From Streptococcus pneumoniae (GTDB lineage: Bacteria > Bacillota > Bacilli > Lactobacillales > Streptococcaceae): 64,000 nt of DNA. The notes below the pieces were generated by a model. The model made no database searches and was not told the origin of the DNA. It saw nothing but the letters and a program-made list of their open reading frames with translations. The position numbers and the translations under genes were made by a program. Location: positions 1-64,000 of the forward strand of contig NZ_CFGI01000013.1 in the NCBI RefSeq assembly GCF_001347015.1. Direction: 5' to 3'. Positions 7,268 through 16,592 of the stretch are shown here, one piece after another (position 1 is the first letter of the stretch; each line of letters begins with the position of its first letter).

Positions 7268-8196
7268 TGAGAAGTACGAAAGAATTACGGCATGTATATA
7301 GAGACTTCCTTTTAGAGGCTAATCAAAGTGATTCTGATATAGTAGTCTTAGAAGCCGATTTGTCAAGTTCGATGGCTACTAATAATCTTGAAAAGGACTT
7401 TGGAGACCGTTATGTGAATGTTGGGATTATGGAAGCAGAAATGGTCGGGCTTGCAGCAGGGTTGTCTATTCAGGGGTTTAGACCTTATCTTCATACATTT
7501 GGCCCTTTTGCCTCACGAAGAGTATTTGATCAATTATTTATTTCTCTTGGGTACGCACAATTGGATGCCACTGTGATTGGCTCAGATGCAGGAGTAACGG
7601 CAGAGATGAATGGTGGCACACATATGCCATTTGAAGAAATTGGATTGTTACGTTTAATTCCTAAATCGATCATTTTTGAAGCAACTGATGATATCCAATT
7701 TCGTGAAATCTTGAACCAGACATTAGACTTAAAAGGACTAAAATATATTCGAACAATTAGAAAAGCTCCAGAGGCTGTATATCAAGGTGGAGAAGATTTT
7801 TCTAAAGGCTACATTGAGTTAAGACACGGTGAAGATGTTGTAATAGTTGCTTCTGGCATAATGGTTGCTCCAAGTATTCGAGTTGCGGATGAACTGTCTA
7901 AATTAGGTTATTCAGTAGGTGTGATAGATTTATTTAGAATCAAACCGATACCAGAACAGATAAAAACAATGTTAAGTGGAAAAACTATATTTACTGTAGA
8001 AAACCACAATCAGATAGGTGGAATTGGCAGTGCTTTATGTGAATTATTCTCTGATGATGGAATAACAAAAATTCATCGGATGGGCGTTCAAGAAAGATTC
8101 GGTCAAGTAGGGAAAATGGATTATCTTCTTAATGAGTATGGTTTGAGTGAATCGAATATAAAAGAGAAAGTTCTAGAGTTTTATAATGCAAGATAG
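7264..8196 (+). CDS. Transketolase, C-terminal subunit
   Basis: 310 residues comprising the pyrimidine-binding domain (VGIMEAEMVGLAAGLSIQGF, with the conserved Glu that activates ThDP) and the C-terminal transketolase domain. It pairs with the preceding gene to make a complete enzyme that transfers two-carbon units between sugar phosphates. The start at 7264 overlaps the upstream stop by 4 bases; a second ATG follows directly at 7267. It is the last gene of the operon and is followed by a branched terminator-like structure. Confidence 0.92.
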   Translation: MMRSTKELRHVYRDFLLEANQSDSDIVVLEADLSSSMATNNLEKDFGDRYVNVGIMEAEMVGLAAGLSIQGFRPYLHTFGPFASRRVFDQLFISLGYAQLDATVIGSDAGVTAEMNGGTHMPFEEIGLLRLIPKSIIFEATDDIQFREILNQTLDLKGLKYIRTIRKAPEAVYQGGEDFSKGYIELRHGEDVVIVASGIMVAPSIRVADELSKLGYSVGVIDLFRIKPIPEQIKTMLSGKTIFTVENHNQIGGIGSALCELFSDDGITKIHRMGVQERFGQVGKMDYLLNEYGLSESNIKEKVLEFYNAR

Positions 8197-8249
8197 ATGT
8201 TAAATACACTTATCTGAAAGAACTTCTGTAAAAATTACATTACGTTATT

Positions 8250-8315
8250 TAAAGCAAGCGGATTAAAAGCATATTCTGGTAATCAGAAAGTGCCCTGATC
8301 CGCTTTGTTGTTTTT
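8250..8315 (+). terminator. Branched terminator of the PTS/transketolase operon
   Basis: An outer stem AGCGGAT / ATCCGCT encloses an inner hairpin TTCTG-GTAAT-CAGAA. It is followed by TTTGTTGTTTTT. Confidence 0.6.
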
Positions 8316-8370
8316 AATTTAAAATGTTTATATGTGTATAGAATTTTCTGAAAATTCAAGAATTTTCTTC

Positions 8371-8399
8371 TGTTCATTGCTTTTAAAATGTGCTATAAT
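8371..8399 (+). promoter_or_regulatory. ilvD promoter
   Basis: An extended -10 TGCTATAAT (8391-8399) with a weak -35 TGTTCA at 17 bp. The ATG lies 28 bases downstream behind GGGAGGG. No T-box or CodY-like site was identified by eye. Confidence 0.6.
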
Positions 8400-8426
8400 A
8401 GTAAAAACTGAAATGGGAGGGAACAA

Positions 8427-10130
8427 ATGACTGAATTAGATAAACGTCACCGCAGTAGCATTTATGACAGTATGGTTAAATCACCAAACCGTGCCATGCT
8501 TCGTGCGACTGGTATGACAGATAAGGACTTTGAAACACCGATTGTGGGAGTAATCTCGACTTGGGCGGAAAACACACCATGTAACATCCACTTGCATGAT
8601 TTTGGGAAATTGGCTAAAGAAGGTGTCAAATCTGCAGGTGCTTGGCCTGTGCAGTTTGGGACTATCACTGTAGCGGACGGGATTGCCATGGGAACGCCTG
8701 GTATGCGTTTCTCTTTGACATCTCGTGATATCATTGCGGACTCTATTGAGGCAGCGATGGGTGGTCACAACGTGGATGCCTTCGTCGCTATCGGTGGCTG
8801 TGACAAGAACATGCCTGGTTCTATGATTGCCATTGCTAATATGGATATCCCAGCTATTTTCGCCTATGGTGGAACTATTGCACCGGGAAATCTTGATGGC
8901 AAGGACATTGACTTGGTTTCTGTCTTTGAGGGTATCGGAAAATGGAACCACGGTGATATGACGGCTGAGGACGTGAAACGTCTTGAATGCAATGCCTGCC
9001 CTGGCCCTGGTGGCTGTGGCGGTATGTATACAGCTAATACCATGGCGACCGCTATCGAAGTTCTCGGTATGAGTTTGCCAGGTTCTTCATCTCACCCAGC
9101 TGAATCAGCTGACAAGAAAGAAGACATCGAAGCAGCAGGACGTGCTGTTGTTAAGATGTTGGAACTTGGTCTCAAACCATCAGATATCTTGACTCGTGAA
9201 GCCTTTGAAGATGCCATCACTGTAACGATGGCTCTCGGTGGTTCTACAAACGCCACTCTTCACTTGCTTGCCATTGCCCATGCTGCAAATGTTGACTTGT
9301 CGCTTGAGGACTTTAATACCATCCAAGAGCGTGTGCCTCACTTGGCCGACTTGAAACCATCTGGTCAGTATGTTTTCCAAGACCTCTACGAAGTCGGTGG
9401 TGTCCCTGCGGTTATGAAGTACTTGTTGGCAAATGGTTTCCTTCACGGAGATCGCATCACATGTACTGGTAAGACTGTAGCTGAAAACTTGGCTGACTTT
9501 GCAGACTTGACTCCAGGCCAAAAAGTTATCATGCCACTTGAAAATCCAAAACGTGCGGACGGTCCGCTTATCATCTTGAACGGGAACCTTGCCCCTGACG
9601 GTGCGGTTGCTAAGGTATCAGGTGTTAAAGTGCGTCGTCACGTTGGTCCAGCTAAGGTCTTTGACTCAGAAGAAGATGCGATTCAGGCCGTTCTGACAGA
9701 TGAAATCGTTGATGGCGATGTAGTCGTTGTTCGTTTCGTTGGACCTAAAGGTGGTCCTGGTATGCCTGAGATGCTGTCACTTTCATCAATGATTGTTGGT
9801 AAAGGTCAAGGAGACAAGGTTGCCCTCTTGACGGATGGCCGTTTCTCTGGTGGTACTTATGGTCTGGTTGTTGGACATATCGCTCCTGAGGCTCAGGATG
9901 GTGGACCGATTGCCTACCTTCGTACAGGTGATATCGTTACGGTCGACCAAGATACTAAAGAAATTTCCGTGGCCGTATCCGAAGAAGAACTTGAAAAACG
10001 CAAGGCAGAAACAACCTTGCCACCACTTTACAGCCGTGGTGTCCTCGGTAAATATGCCCATATCGTATCATCTGCTTCACGCGGAGCCGTGACAGACTTC
10101 TGGAATATGGACAAGTCAGGTAAAAAGTAA
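8427..10130 (+). CDS. ilvD: Dihydroxy-acid dehydratase
   Basis: 567 residues, full length. It converts 2,3-dihydroxy-isovalerate and 2,3-dihydroxy-methylvalerate to the keto acids that precede valine and isoleucine. Cysteines for the iron-sulfur cluster lie in [10 protein letters not shown] and [12 protein letters not shown]. The C-terminal [16 protein letters not shown] segment is the conserved active-site region. It is a single-gene unit with its own promoter and terminator, separate from the other ilv genes. Confidence 0.96.
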   Translation: MTELDKRHRSSIYDSMVKSPNRAMLRATGMTDKDFETPIVGVISTWAENTPCNIHLHDFGKLAKEGVKSAGAWPVQFGTITVADGIAMGTPGMRFSLTSRDIIADSIEAAMGGHNVDAFVAIGGCDKNMPGSMIAIANMDIPAIFAYGGTIAPGNLDGKDIDLVSVFEGIGKWNHGDMTAEDVKRLECNACPGPGGCGGMYTANTMATAIEVLGMSLPGSSSHPAESADKKEDIEAAGRAVVKMLELGLKPSDILTREAFEDAITVTMALGGSTNATLHLLAIAHAANVDLSLEDFNTIQERVPHLADLKPSGQYVFQDLYEVGGVPAVMKYLLANGFLHGDRITCTGKTVAENLADFADLTPGQKVIMPLENPKRADGPLIILNGNLAPDGAVAKVSGVKVRRHVGPAKVFDSEEDAIQAVLTDEIVDGDVVVVRFVGPKGGPGMPEMLSLSSMIVGKGQGDKVALLTDGRFSGGTYGLVVGHIAPEAQDGGPIAYLRTGDIVTVDQDTKEISVAVSEEELEKRKAETTLPPLYSRGVLGKYAHIVSSASRGAVTDFWNMDKSGKK

Positions 10131-10137
10131 ATTGAAA

Positions 10138-10165
10138 AAGCAAGCCAATTTCGGCTTGCTTCTTT
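10138..10165 (+). terminator. ilvD terminator
   Basis: AAGCAAGCC, loop AATTTC, GGCTTGCTT, then a T-rich tail. Confidence 0.85.
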
Positions 10166-10192
10166 TCATCTCCAAAAGTGATTTGCCTGCTT

Positions 10193-10388
10193 ATACTCAG
10201 TAAAAATCAAAGAGCAAACTAGAAAGCTAGGCGCAGGTTGCTCAGAACACTGCTTTGAGGTTGTAGATAGAACTGACGAAGTCAGCTCAAAACACTGTTT
10301 TGAGGTTGCAGATAGAATTGACGAAGTCAGTAACATCTATACGATAAGGCTAAGCTGACGTGGTTTGAAGAGATTTTTGAAGAGTATT
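10193..10388 (-). repeat. BOX element, C-B-B-A in plus-strand order
   Basis: Starts with boxC (ATACTCAGTAAAAATCAAAG...), carries two boxB copies (each with GAACTGACGAAGTCAG or GAATTGACGAAGTCAG, separated by the CAAAACACTGTTTTG palindrome) and ends with boxA (GACGTGGTTTGAAGAG... to AGAGTATT). Its boxA end overlaps the TAA stop of the DUF59 gene (10387-10389). Confidence 0.9.
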
Positions 10389-10728
10389 AACGAGGTGGTA
10401 GTCCAAGGGCAATGCGGCCGTAGCGACTGATTCGTGTGATTTTCCAAGCAGGTGACCAGGTAACTTCAACCTTGACATCTTCGATACCCTCGATTTGTTT
10501 CAGACCTGCCACGATTTCGATAGGCAGGCTTTCGGCACAATCGCAGGCAGTATCGGTGAAGGTCATGACAATCTTGCAGAGCCCCGTTTCATCCAGATTG
10601 ATTTCATAAATCAGACCTAGATTGTAAACATCCAATTCCACATCTGTATCAAAAACCTTCTCTAGTTTTTCGATAATTTGGTCTTGCAAGGCCAAAGCAC
10701 GGTCATTGATTTTGATATCCTCTCTCAT
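10387..10728 (-). CDS. DUF59/MIP18-family metal-sulfur cluster assembly protein
   Basis: 113 residues when started at the ATG at 10728, which has GGAGGG at good spacing; a longer frame upstream lacks this. The DUF59 core is visible: DVYNLGLIYEINLDETGLCK, then a TFTDTACDCAESLP segment with two cysteines, and VEVTWSPAWKITRIS. DUF59 proteins such as SufT and PaaD assist iron-sulfur cluster maturation; the exact client here is unknown. The gene is divergent from the Rgg regulator, and its stop codon lies inside the end of a BOX element. Confidence 0.8.
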   Translation of the reverse strand: MREDIKINDRALALQDQIIEKLEKVFDTDVELDVYNLGLIYEINLDETGLCKIVMTFTDTACDCAESLPIEIVAGLKQIEGIEDVKVEVTWSPAWKITRISRYGRIALGLPPR

Positions 10729-10852
10729 AGCAGTCCCTCCCACGTGATAAATATCCTCTATTTTCTCATAATTCTGACAATTTGGCAAGTTTTTGATGAA
10801 TTTTCTGAAAAATATGATAAAATGAAGAAAATACTGAATCAAGGGGAAGCCT

Positions 10853-11704
10853 ATGGAGCAGATTGGAAAAGTCTTTAGACAATTACGAGAGTCAAGAAAT
10901 ATCTCGCTGAGACAAGCAACTGGGGGACAATTTTCGCCGTCTATGTTGTCCCGATTTGAAACTGGTCAGAGTGAGCTTTCGGTGGAAAAGTTTCTATTTG
11001 CCCTAGAAAATATATCTGCCAGTGTGGAGGAAATCCTCTTTCTGGCGAGAGGTTTTCACTATGATACAGATTCTGAGTTGAGAAAAGAAATCATAGATGT
11101 CTTGGATCCAAAGAATATAGCTCCGCTTGAAGACTTGTATCGCACGGAGTATCAAAAGCATGCACATTCTCAAAACAAACAGAAACATATTCTAAATGCC
11201 ATTCTTATCAAGTCTTATATGAAGGGCATGGACGAAAGGGTAGAGTTAACGGCAGAGGAGGGGAAAGTCCTTCATGATTATTTGTTTTCTACCGAGATCT
11301 GGGGAATCTATGAACTCAATTTATTTTCAGTCAGTTCACCATTTCTATCTGTTTCTCTTTTCACTAGGTATGTTAGAGAGATGGTACGAAAATCTGATTT
11401 TCTAATGGAAATGTCTGGCAATCGAAACCTTTTTCACACTATACTATTGAATGGTTTTTTGGCCAGCATCGAGTGTGAAGAATTTACCAATGCCTCTTAT
11501 TTTAAACGTGTTATCGAAGAGCATTTCTACAATGAAAATGAAACCTATTTCCGAATTGTCTATTTGTGGGCGGAAGGTCTCCTTGATAGTAAGCAAGGCA
11601 GAGTCAAGGAAGGCCAGAAAAAGATGGAAGATGCTGTCCGTATTTTTGAGATGCTTGGTTGTAATAAATCTGCCGATTACTATAGAAAAACTCCCGATTG
11701 TTGA
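10853..11704 (+). CDS. Rgg/GadR/MutR-family transcriptional regulator
   Basis: 283 residues. The N-terminal helix-turn-helix of the XRE type (residues about 5-60, with SPSMLSRFETGQSELSVEKF) is followed by the alpha-helical Rgg repeat domain. Rgg proteins respond to short peptides or to metabolic state and control neighbouring genes. The next gene downstream is an MFS transporter, a plausible target. I looked for a short hydrophobic pheromone (SHP) gene in both flanks and did not find one. GGGGAAG precedes the ATG. Confidence 0.88.
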   Translation: MEQIGKVFRQLRESRNISLRQATGGQFSPSMLSRFETGQSELSVEKFLFALENISASVEEILFLARGFHYDTDSELRKEIIDVLDPKNIAPLEDLYRTEYQKHAHSQNKQKHILNAILIKSYMKGMDERVELTAEEGKVLHDYLFSTEIWGIYELNLFSVSSPFLSVSLFTRYVREMVRKSDFLMEMSGNRNLFHTILLNGFLASIECEEFTNASYFKRVIEEHFYNENETYFRIVYLWAEGLLDSKQGRVKEGQKKMEDAVRIFEMLGCNKSADYYRKTPDC

Positions 11705-11882
11705 ATATCTGCAAACTAAGAAAATCATTTGAAATTTTAAGCGATAGAACTGTTGGGCTCTCTCGTGTCACTGGAGAAATTCTCTCGTTTCTTTTTGTTC
11801 ATTTTATTTGTTGCATATATTCAAAAGTTTTTCCTCTAAAATTTCTAAGTGCTATACTATAGTCATACTTCACATAAAACTT
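11705..11882. other. Intergenic region before the MFS gene
   Basis: Contains an extended -10 like sequence GTGCTATACT (about 11850-11860) that may drive the MFS gene through the following BOX element. No coding region or pheromone gene seen. Confidence 0.4.
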
Positions 11883-11996
11883 ATACTCTTCGAAAATCTC
11901 TTCAAACCACGTCAGCTTTATCCCCAACCTCAAAGCTGTGCTTTGAGCAACCTGCGGCTAGCTTCCTAGTTTGTTCTTTGATTTTCATTGAGTATT
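11883..11996 (+). repeat. BOX element (short A-C form)
   Basis: boxA (ATACTCTTCGAAAATCTC...) is joined through CTCAAAGCTGTGCTTTGAG to boxC (CAACCTGCGGCTAGCTTCC...GAGTATT). No complete boxB. It sits between the rgg gene and the MFS gene, just upstream of the MFS ribosome binding site. It is therefore likely to be transcribed into the leader, where BOX structures can affect expression. Confidence 0.9.
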
Positions 11997-12018
11997 CGAA
12001 CAAGAAGGGAGATTATCT

Positions 12019-13266
12019 ATGAAACTATTGTTTAGAAATCAAGCTTATCGTCTCTTGACTTTGTCGCGATTTTTCAATGCTTTTGGTGCTTCAATTTTTA
12101 ACCTGGTATTTATCGTTTATGCATCGACCTTGCCACAAGCCTCCTTTGCTGTTGCCATGGCGAATATTGTCATGCTTCTTCCGACTCTCTTTACAGTTTT
12201 TGTAGGGATTCGGGCAGATTACACGAGGGACAAGGTCAAATGGATGGTCTATAGCGGTTTGTTTCAGGCGATCTTATTTTTTCTAGCAGCCCTAGTTGTT
12301 CAGCAAGCCAGTCTCTTTGCCTTTTCTAGCCTGTGTTTGATCAATGTTATTAGTGATATCATCAGTGATTTTGCAGGTGGCTTGCGCATGCCTCTTATTA
12401 AGGAAAAAGTAGCTGAAGATGATCTGATGGAGGCTTATTCTTTTTCTCAGTTCATCACCTATATTTCAGCTATTGGTGGTCAAGCTTTCGGAGTCTGGCT
12501 CTTAGGGCTATCGGTTAATAATTTTTCTCTCGTTGCGGGAATCAATGCCTGCTTTTTCCTAGTATCAGCCTTTATTCTCTTTTTAGGAAAAAGCAAATTG
12601 AGCCTGTCAAATTCATCTGCTGATGGTGAATCACTAAAAAATGAGAAGCTTCCTATCAAAGACCAATTTCTAACAATTTATCGAAATTTACGTCTCGTTT
12701 TTCTTAAAAGTGGACAGAAAAACTTTGGTTTTATGCTCTTTGCTGTCTTGCTTATCAATGCCTTGGGTGGCGCTTTGGGTGGAATTTATAATATCTTCTT
12801 TTTGAGCCATTCTCTCTTGAATTTTTCTTACACAGAGACACTATTTATCAATCAAGTCTGTGTTTTGTTAGCAATCATCATTAGTAGCCTTACGGGCAAT
12901 GATTATTTTGGGAAGCAGTCCTTGCCTAGATTGATGATGTGGGCTACCGTAGGGCTCACTCTAATTGGTCTGGCTAACGTATTCAATCAAGTCGTACTTG
13001 GTTTGCTATTTCTCTTTTCAACTCTATATGTGTCTGGTAAAGTTCAACCAAAGATTAGTGCCATGCTCATGAAAAATCTAGCTCCAGAGGTTTTAGCTCG
13101 TACCAGTAATTTTTTAGGTTTATTGTTTACCTTATCCATACCTGTGGGAACAGCTTGTTTTTCACTAGTAGCCGTATGGAATATACAGTTGACTTGGATG
13201 CTATTTGTTGGTCTTTCCTTGCTAGCTATTCTTTTGACAATTCTTAATCTCAAAAATGATATCTAA
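12019..13266 (+). CDS. MFS transporter
   Basis: 415 residues with about 12 hydrophobic segments and a central charged loop around residues 190-220, the classic 6+6 MFS layout. The conserved loop 2-3 signature is present in degenerate form as GIRADYTRDK. The start has AGGGAG at good distance. The substrate is not evident; drug or small-molecule export is possible by family. It is preceded by a BOX element and followed by another whose first bases overlap its TAA. Confidence 0.85.
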   Translation: MKLLFRNQAYRLLTLSRFFNAFGASIFNLVFIVYASTLPQASFAVAMANIVMLLPTLFTVFVGIRADYTRDKVKWMVYSGLFQAILFFLAALVVQQASLFAFSSLCLINVISDIISDFAGGLRMPLIKEKVAEDDLMEAYSFSQFITYISAIGGQAFGVWLLGLSVNNFSLVAGINACFFLVSAFILFLGKSKLSLSNSSADGESLKNEKLPIKDQFLTIYRNLRLVFLKSGQKNFGFMLFAVLLINALGGALGGIYNIFFLSHSLLNFSYTETLFINQVCVLLAIIISSLTGNDYFGKQSLPRLMMWATVGLTLIGLANVFNQVVLGLLFLFSTLYVSGKVQPKISAMLMKNLAPEVLARTSNFLGLLFTLSIPVGTACFSLVAVWNIQLTWMLFVGLSLLAILLTILNLKNDI

Positions 13267-13416
13267 TACTCTTCGAAAATCTCTTCAAACCACGTCAGCG
13301 TCGCCTTGCCGTAGTACGGTTACTGACTTCGTCAGTTCTATCCACAACCTCAAAACAGTGTTTTGAGCAACCTGCGGCTAACTTCCTAGTTTGCTTTTTG
13401 ATTTTCATTGAGTATA
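13266..13416 (+). repeat. BOX element (A-B-C)
   Basis: boxA starts at the last base of the MFS stop codon (TAATACTCTTCG). boxB contains TACTGACTTCGTCAGTTC, followed by the CAAAACAGTGTTTTG palindrome, and boxC ends with TTCATTGAGTATA. Confidence 0.92.
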
Positions 13417-13494
13417 AATCCTAATTTTTTTCTTACTGTTTTAATCCCTCTATTTATGGTAAAATAAGACTATTAAGTTTAAAGAGGATTCCCT

Positions 13495-14775
13495 ATGAAA
13501 TTACAAAAACCAAAAGGAACGCAGGATATTTTACCTGCTGAATCTGCCAAATGGCAGTACGTTGAGGGCTTTGCCCGTGAGATTTTCAAGCGCTATAACT
13601 ATGCAGAAGTGCGCACGCCTATTTTTGAGCATTACGAGGTTATCAGTCGCTCTGTCGGAGATACAACGGATATCGTAACTAAGGAAATGTACGATTTCTA
13701 TGACAAGGGTGACCGTCATATTACCCTCCGTCCAGAAGGAACTGCGCCCGTTGTCCGTTCCTATGTGGAAAATAAACTCTTCGCCCCAGAAATGCAAAAG
13801 CCAAGCAAGTTCTACTACATGGGACCTATGTTCCGTTACGAGCGTCCACAGGCAGGGCGTTTGCGCCAGTTCCACCAGATTGGTGTTGAGTGTTTTGGCT
13901 CTAGCAATCCAGCTACCGATGTGGAAACGATTGCGATGGCAGCTCACTTCCTGAAAGAAATCGGCATCCAAGGGGTCAAATTACATCTTAACACTCTTGG
14001 AAATCCTGAAAGTCGCGCGGCCTATCGCCAAGCCTTAATTGACTATTTGACACCGCTCAAGGAGACCTTGTCTAAGGATAGCCAGCGTCGTTTGGAGGAA
14101 AATCCTCTTCGTGTCTTGGACTCTAAGGAAAAAGAAGACAAGGTAGCTGTAGAGAATGCACCGTCTATCTTGGATTTCCTCGATGAAGAAAGCCAAGCTC
14201 ACTTTGATGCTGTACGTCAGATGTTGGAAAATCTTGGAGTAGACTACATCATCGATACCAATATGGTGCGTGGTCTGGACTACTACAACCACACCATTTT
14301 TGAGTTCATCACTGAGATTGAGGGCAATGACTTGACAGTCTGTGCGGGTGGTCGCTACGATGGTTTGGTTTCTTACTTTGGAGGCCCTGAAACTGCTGGA
14401 TTTGGTTTTGGACTTGGTGTAGAGCGCCTGCTTCTCATTCTTGAAAAGCAAGGTGTGGCCCTCCCTATCGAAAACGCCCTAGATGTTTATATCGCAGTTT
14501 TGGGCGAAGGGGCAAATGTCAAGGCCTTGGAGTTGGTACAAGCCCTTCGCCAACAAGGTTTCAAAGCAGAGCGCGATTACCTCAACCGTAAGCTCAAAGC
14601 TCAGTTCAAGTCAGCCGATGTCTTTGCGGCTAAGGCTCTCATCACTCTAGGCGAGAGCGAAGTCGAAAGCGGACAAGTGACAGTCAAGAACAACCAAACA
14701 CGAGAAGAAGTACAAGTGTCACTTGAGGCAATCAGCCAAAACTTCTCAGAAATCTTTGAAAAATTAGGCTTTTAA
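13495..14775 (+). CDS. hisS: Histidyl-tRNA synthetase
   Basis: 426 residues, a class II synthetase that charges tRNA-His. Motif 2 ([17 protein letters not shown] followed by FHQIG), the histidine-specific [12 protein letters not shown] segment and motif 3 ([13 protein letters not shown]) are all present, with an anticodon-binding domain at the C-terminus. It has its own terminator. I saw no T-box leader in the 230 bases upstream, which are mostly occupied by a BOX element. Confidence 0.96.
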   Translation: MKLQKPKGTQDILPAESAKWQYVEGFAREIFKRYNYAEVRTPIFEHYEVISRSVGDTTDIVTKEMYDFYDKGDRHITLRPEGTAPVVRSYVENKLFAPEMQKPSKFYYMGPMFRYERPQAGRLRQFHQIGVECFGSSNPATDVETIAMAAHFLKEIGIQGVKLHLNTLGNPESRAAYRQALIDYLTPLKETLSKDSQRRLEENPLRVLDSKEKEDKVAVENAPSILDFLDEESQAHFDAVRQMLENLGVDYIIDTNMVRGLDYYNHTIFEFITEIEGNDLTVCAGGRYDGLVSYFGGPETAGFGFGLGVERLLLILEKQGVALPIENALDVYIAVLGEGANVKALELVQALRQQGFKAERDYLNRKLKAQFKSADVFAAKALITLGESEVESGQVTVKNNQTREEVQVSLEAISQNFSEIFEKLGF

Positions 14776-14788
14776 TAGTAGAAAAACT

Positions 14789-14820
14789 GGTCAGGATCTT
14801 ATTCCTGACCGTTTTCTTTT
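14789..14820 (+). terminator. hisS terminator
   Basis: GGTCAGGA, 7-base loop, TCCTGACC, then GTTTTCTTTT. Confidence 0.85.
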
Positions 14821-14843
14821 GCAAAATGACAAAAATCATAAAC

Positions 14844-14888
14844 TTTTTGACAAATATTGTTGTCAAAAAGAAAAAGATGTGTTACAAT
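14844..14888 (+). promoter_or_regulatory. Promoter with palindromic operator of the HTH/ABC/CPBP operon
   Basis: A perfect 10-bp inverted repeat, TTTTTGACAA (14844-14853) and TTGTCAAAAA (14860-14869), separated by 6 bp. The second arm supplies the -35 box TTGTCA (14860-14865). A 17-bp spacer leads to TACAAT (14883-14888). A repressor bound here would occlude RNA polymerase; the obvious candidate is the small HTH protein encoded at 15252. Confidence 0.75.
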
Positions 14889-14927
14889 ATAAGCAAGTTA
14901 AGAAATAAAGAAATAGGAGGGAGCCAC

Positions 14928-15242
14928 ATGTGGGTATGGATTTTGTTTCCTTTTCTCGTCTTGATTTATATGAGTCAATCTAAGAAAATCAAGCGGTTAG
15001 AGAAGAGGTTAAAGGTAATCGAAAGAAAAGAGAAAGGAAACGTAGAAATGTCGAGATTATTGCAAGAAATGATTGGAAAGAAACCAACAATCATTGGAGA
15101 ACTATTTGGAACAAATTTTTGGGAAGTTGTGGATGTTGATGAGGAATGGGTCAAGCTACGATACGTAGATAAGACGGGAAAAGAAAAAATCAAGTTGCAA
15201 CGTATTGAGGATATCCAAGCCGTTGAATTTGACGGAGAGTAG
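14928..15242 (+). CDS. Small membrane-anchored protein of unknown function
   Basis: 104 residues from the ATG at 14928, which has a strong AGGAGGG site. An N-terminal membrane helix (MWVWILFPFLVLIYM) is followed by a charged, probably coiled-coil stretch (KKIKRLEKRLKVIERKEKG). The C-terminal part is rich in beta-strand residues (FWEVVDVDEEWVKLRYVDKT). It is the first gene of the operon that also encodes a small HTH regulator, so I suspect it modulates signalling or the operon, but I do not recognise a characterised homologue. Confidence 0.7.
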   Translation: MWVWILFPFLVLIYMSQSKKIKRLEKRLKVIERKEKGNVEMSRLLQEMIGKKPTIIGELFGTNFWEVVDVDEEWVKLRYVDKTGKEKIKLQRIEDIQAVEFDGE

Positions 15243-15251
15243 GTGTGTGAC

Positions 15252-15458
15252 ATGCAACTAAAAAATCGTCTAAAAGAGCTTCGAGCTCGCGATGGTCTCA
15301 ATCAAACCGACCTAGCCAAGCTAGCTGGGATTTCCAGACAGACCATTAGTCTATTAGAACGCGACGAATACACCCCGTCCATTATCATTGCCCTGAAAAT
15401 ATCTCAAATTTTCAACGAAACAGTCGAATCAGTATTTCGCTTGGAGGAGGACGAGTGA
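15252..15458 (+). CDS. Small Cro/CI-type HTH regulator
   Basis: 68 residues, nearly all helix-turn-helix: RLKELRARDGLNQTDLAKLA followed by GISRQTISLLERDEYTPS. This is the YozG/YgzD-like type of minimal repressor commonly placed in front of ABC or membrane-protein genes in Firmicutes. A GTG at 15243 could start a protein 3 residues longer. It lies 9 bases after the previous gene and overlaps the next. The palindrome at 14844-14869 is the likely operator, giving autoregulation of the whole operon. Confidence 0.85.
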   Translation: MQLKNRLKELRARDGLNQTDLAKLAGISRQTISLLERDEYTPSIIIALKISQIFNETVESVFRLEEDE

Positions 15459-15640
15459 TGAACAAGTATAAAGTGATTTATTACATGAGTGTTCTTGCCC
15501 TCATTGTGAATGCTTTCGCTATGATTGGAACATTACTGGGGTGGTTCTATTTTGTTGAAAGTAAGTATTTATTTTGGGTTAACTTAGTCCTCTTGTCCAT
15601 TTTCAATTGGTTAAAGAAAAAGGAGAAAAATGATGAATAA
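15458..15640 (+). CDS. Small two-helix membrane protein, paralog of the next gene
   Basis: 60 residues from the ATG at 15458 (GTG at 15455 is an alternative). GGAGG lies inside the end of the HTH gene, so translation is coupled. Two hydrophobic segments are visible, with the N-terminal pattern MNKYKVIYYMSVLALIV and IGTLLGWFYF, ending in a lysine-rich tail. The next gene repeats the pattern. I know no assigned function. Confidence 0.7.
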   Translation: MNKYKVIYYMSVLALIVNAFAMIGTLLGWFYFVESKYLFWVNLVLLSIFNWLKKKEKNDE

Positions 15641-15830
15641 GTTTAAAGTGATCTATTATGTAGTTGCCATAGCTCTATTAGTCAGCCTGTGTCTACTAAT
15701 TGGAACAAATCTAGGATGGTTTGATCTCTATTACAGCGACCAATTTACTTGGGTCTACTTTGCTCTTATCCCAGTAATTGAATGGATTGAAAAGAAATCC
15801 AAAAATCTAGCAAGTGAAAAAGGAGAATGA
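15630..15830 (+). CDS. Small two-helix membrane protein, tandem paralog
   Basis: 66 residues, beginning MMNKFKVIYYVVAIALLVSL with IGTNLGWFDLYY. It is clearly related to the preceding protein in length, opening motif and LGWF element, so this is a tandem duplication. It overlaps both neighbours by a few bases. An AAGGAG site precedes two consecutive ATG codons (15630, 15633). Function unknown; the operon context with an ABC transporter suggests a membrane role. Confidence 0.7.
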   Translation: MMNKFKVIYYVVAIALLVSLCLLIGTNLGWFDLYYSDQFTWVYFALIPVIEWIEKKSKNLASEKGE

Positions 15831-16582
15831 ATATGGAAAAGAAAAAGAAAAAGAAACGTGGATTGTTATTATTTTTGATGTCTATTGTCTTGGGAGCTTT
15901 CTTTGGCATTTTTGTAGGGATGTTTAAGGCACTTGCTGAATCTCACGGAATTATGTTAGATGTAAAAATCTTGATACCATGGATATCAGCTATTTGTTTA
16001 GTATTAGGTTTCATTAGCATTCTTTTGACATTCAATTTCCTAAAGAAAAGCAGAAAGTTTCATTCCTTGTATCAAGAGGAAATGGATGATGATCTGAATG
16101 AAACCTATTATGTGCAAATGTATCGGAATCTCGAGTTTGGAACCACTGCTTTTAATATTGCAAGTGTAGCGATTTTATTGGCTCTTTTCATCTCAGGTAG
16201 TGAAGTGATTGTACCAAATAGAAGCAATCTAACCTTATCTCTTTCTTTTTTGGGATTAGTGCTGATTCTCAGTGTTCAAAAATATCTTTTTAAGACTATT
16301 GCGATTGTTCGTCAGTTTGATTTGGCATTTTTCTCAACACCAAAGGATGTCTTAGAGTATGTAAATTCTTATGATGAAGGGGAGCGTCAGGCTAATTTGG
16401 AACAGAGTTTTCGGATTTTATTCCAATTAAATCAGTATGTCTTACCAGTCTTATATGTTTTTCTTCTTATCATTTCTTTCTTGACAGGAGAGATTCAGCT
16501 ACTAGCCTTCTTGCTTGTAGGAGCTATCCATATTTATATCAATGTGATGCAGTTACCTATGGTAAAACGTTATTTCAAATAA
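15827..16582 (+). CDS. DUF3169-family membrane protein
   Basis: 251 residues. A lysine-rich N-terminus is followed by about six hydrophobic segments in pairs, with a soluble acidic loop around residues 80-100 (YQEEMDDDLNETYYVQMYRN) that I recognise as typical of DUF3169 proteins. These usually accompany a small HTH regulator and an ABC transporter in streptococci, exactly as here. Two starts are possible (15827 and 15833); GGAG precedes both. No biochemical function is established to my knowledge. Confidence 0.7.
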   Translation: MNMEKKKKKKRGLLLFLMSIVLGAFFGIFVGMFKALAESHGIMLDVKILIPWISAICLVLGFISILLTFNFLKKSRKFHSLYQEEMDDDLNETYYVQMYRNLEFGTTAFNIASVAILLALFISGSEVIVPNRSNLTLSLSFLGLVLILSVQKYLFKTIAIVRQFDLAFFSTPKDVLEYVNSYDEGERQANLEQSFRILFQLNQYVLPVLYVFLLIISFLTGEIQLLAFLLVGAIHIYINVMQLPMVKRYFK

Positions 16583-16592
16583 AGGAGTTTCT

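Noticed and set aside
6410-8196. Transketolase broken by a frameshift
   Set aside because: The halves overlap as ATGA with a clean restart, and two-subunit transketolases are a known natural form in Ula-like operons.
8481-8951. 156-codon open frame antisense to ilvD
   Set aside because: Shadow of the conserved ilvD coding sequence; no start signals.
11705-12018. A short hydrophobic pheromone gene for the Rgg regulator
   Set aside because: No short ORF with a ribosome binding site and a basic-hydrophobic peptide was found on either strand around rgg.
13267-13494. T-box leaders in front of hisS, aspS, tyrS, argS and gltX
   Set aside because: The upstream regions are too short or occupied by BOX elements and ordinary promoters; no T-box core was seen.
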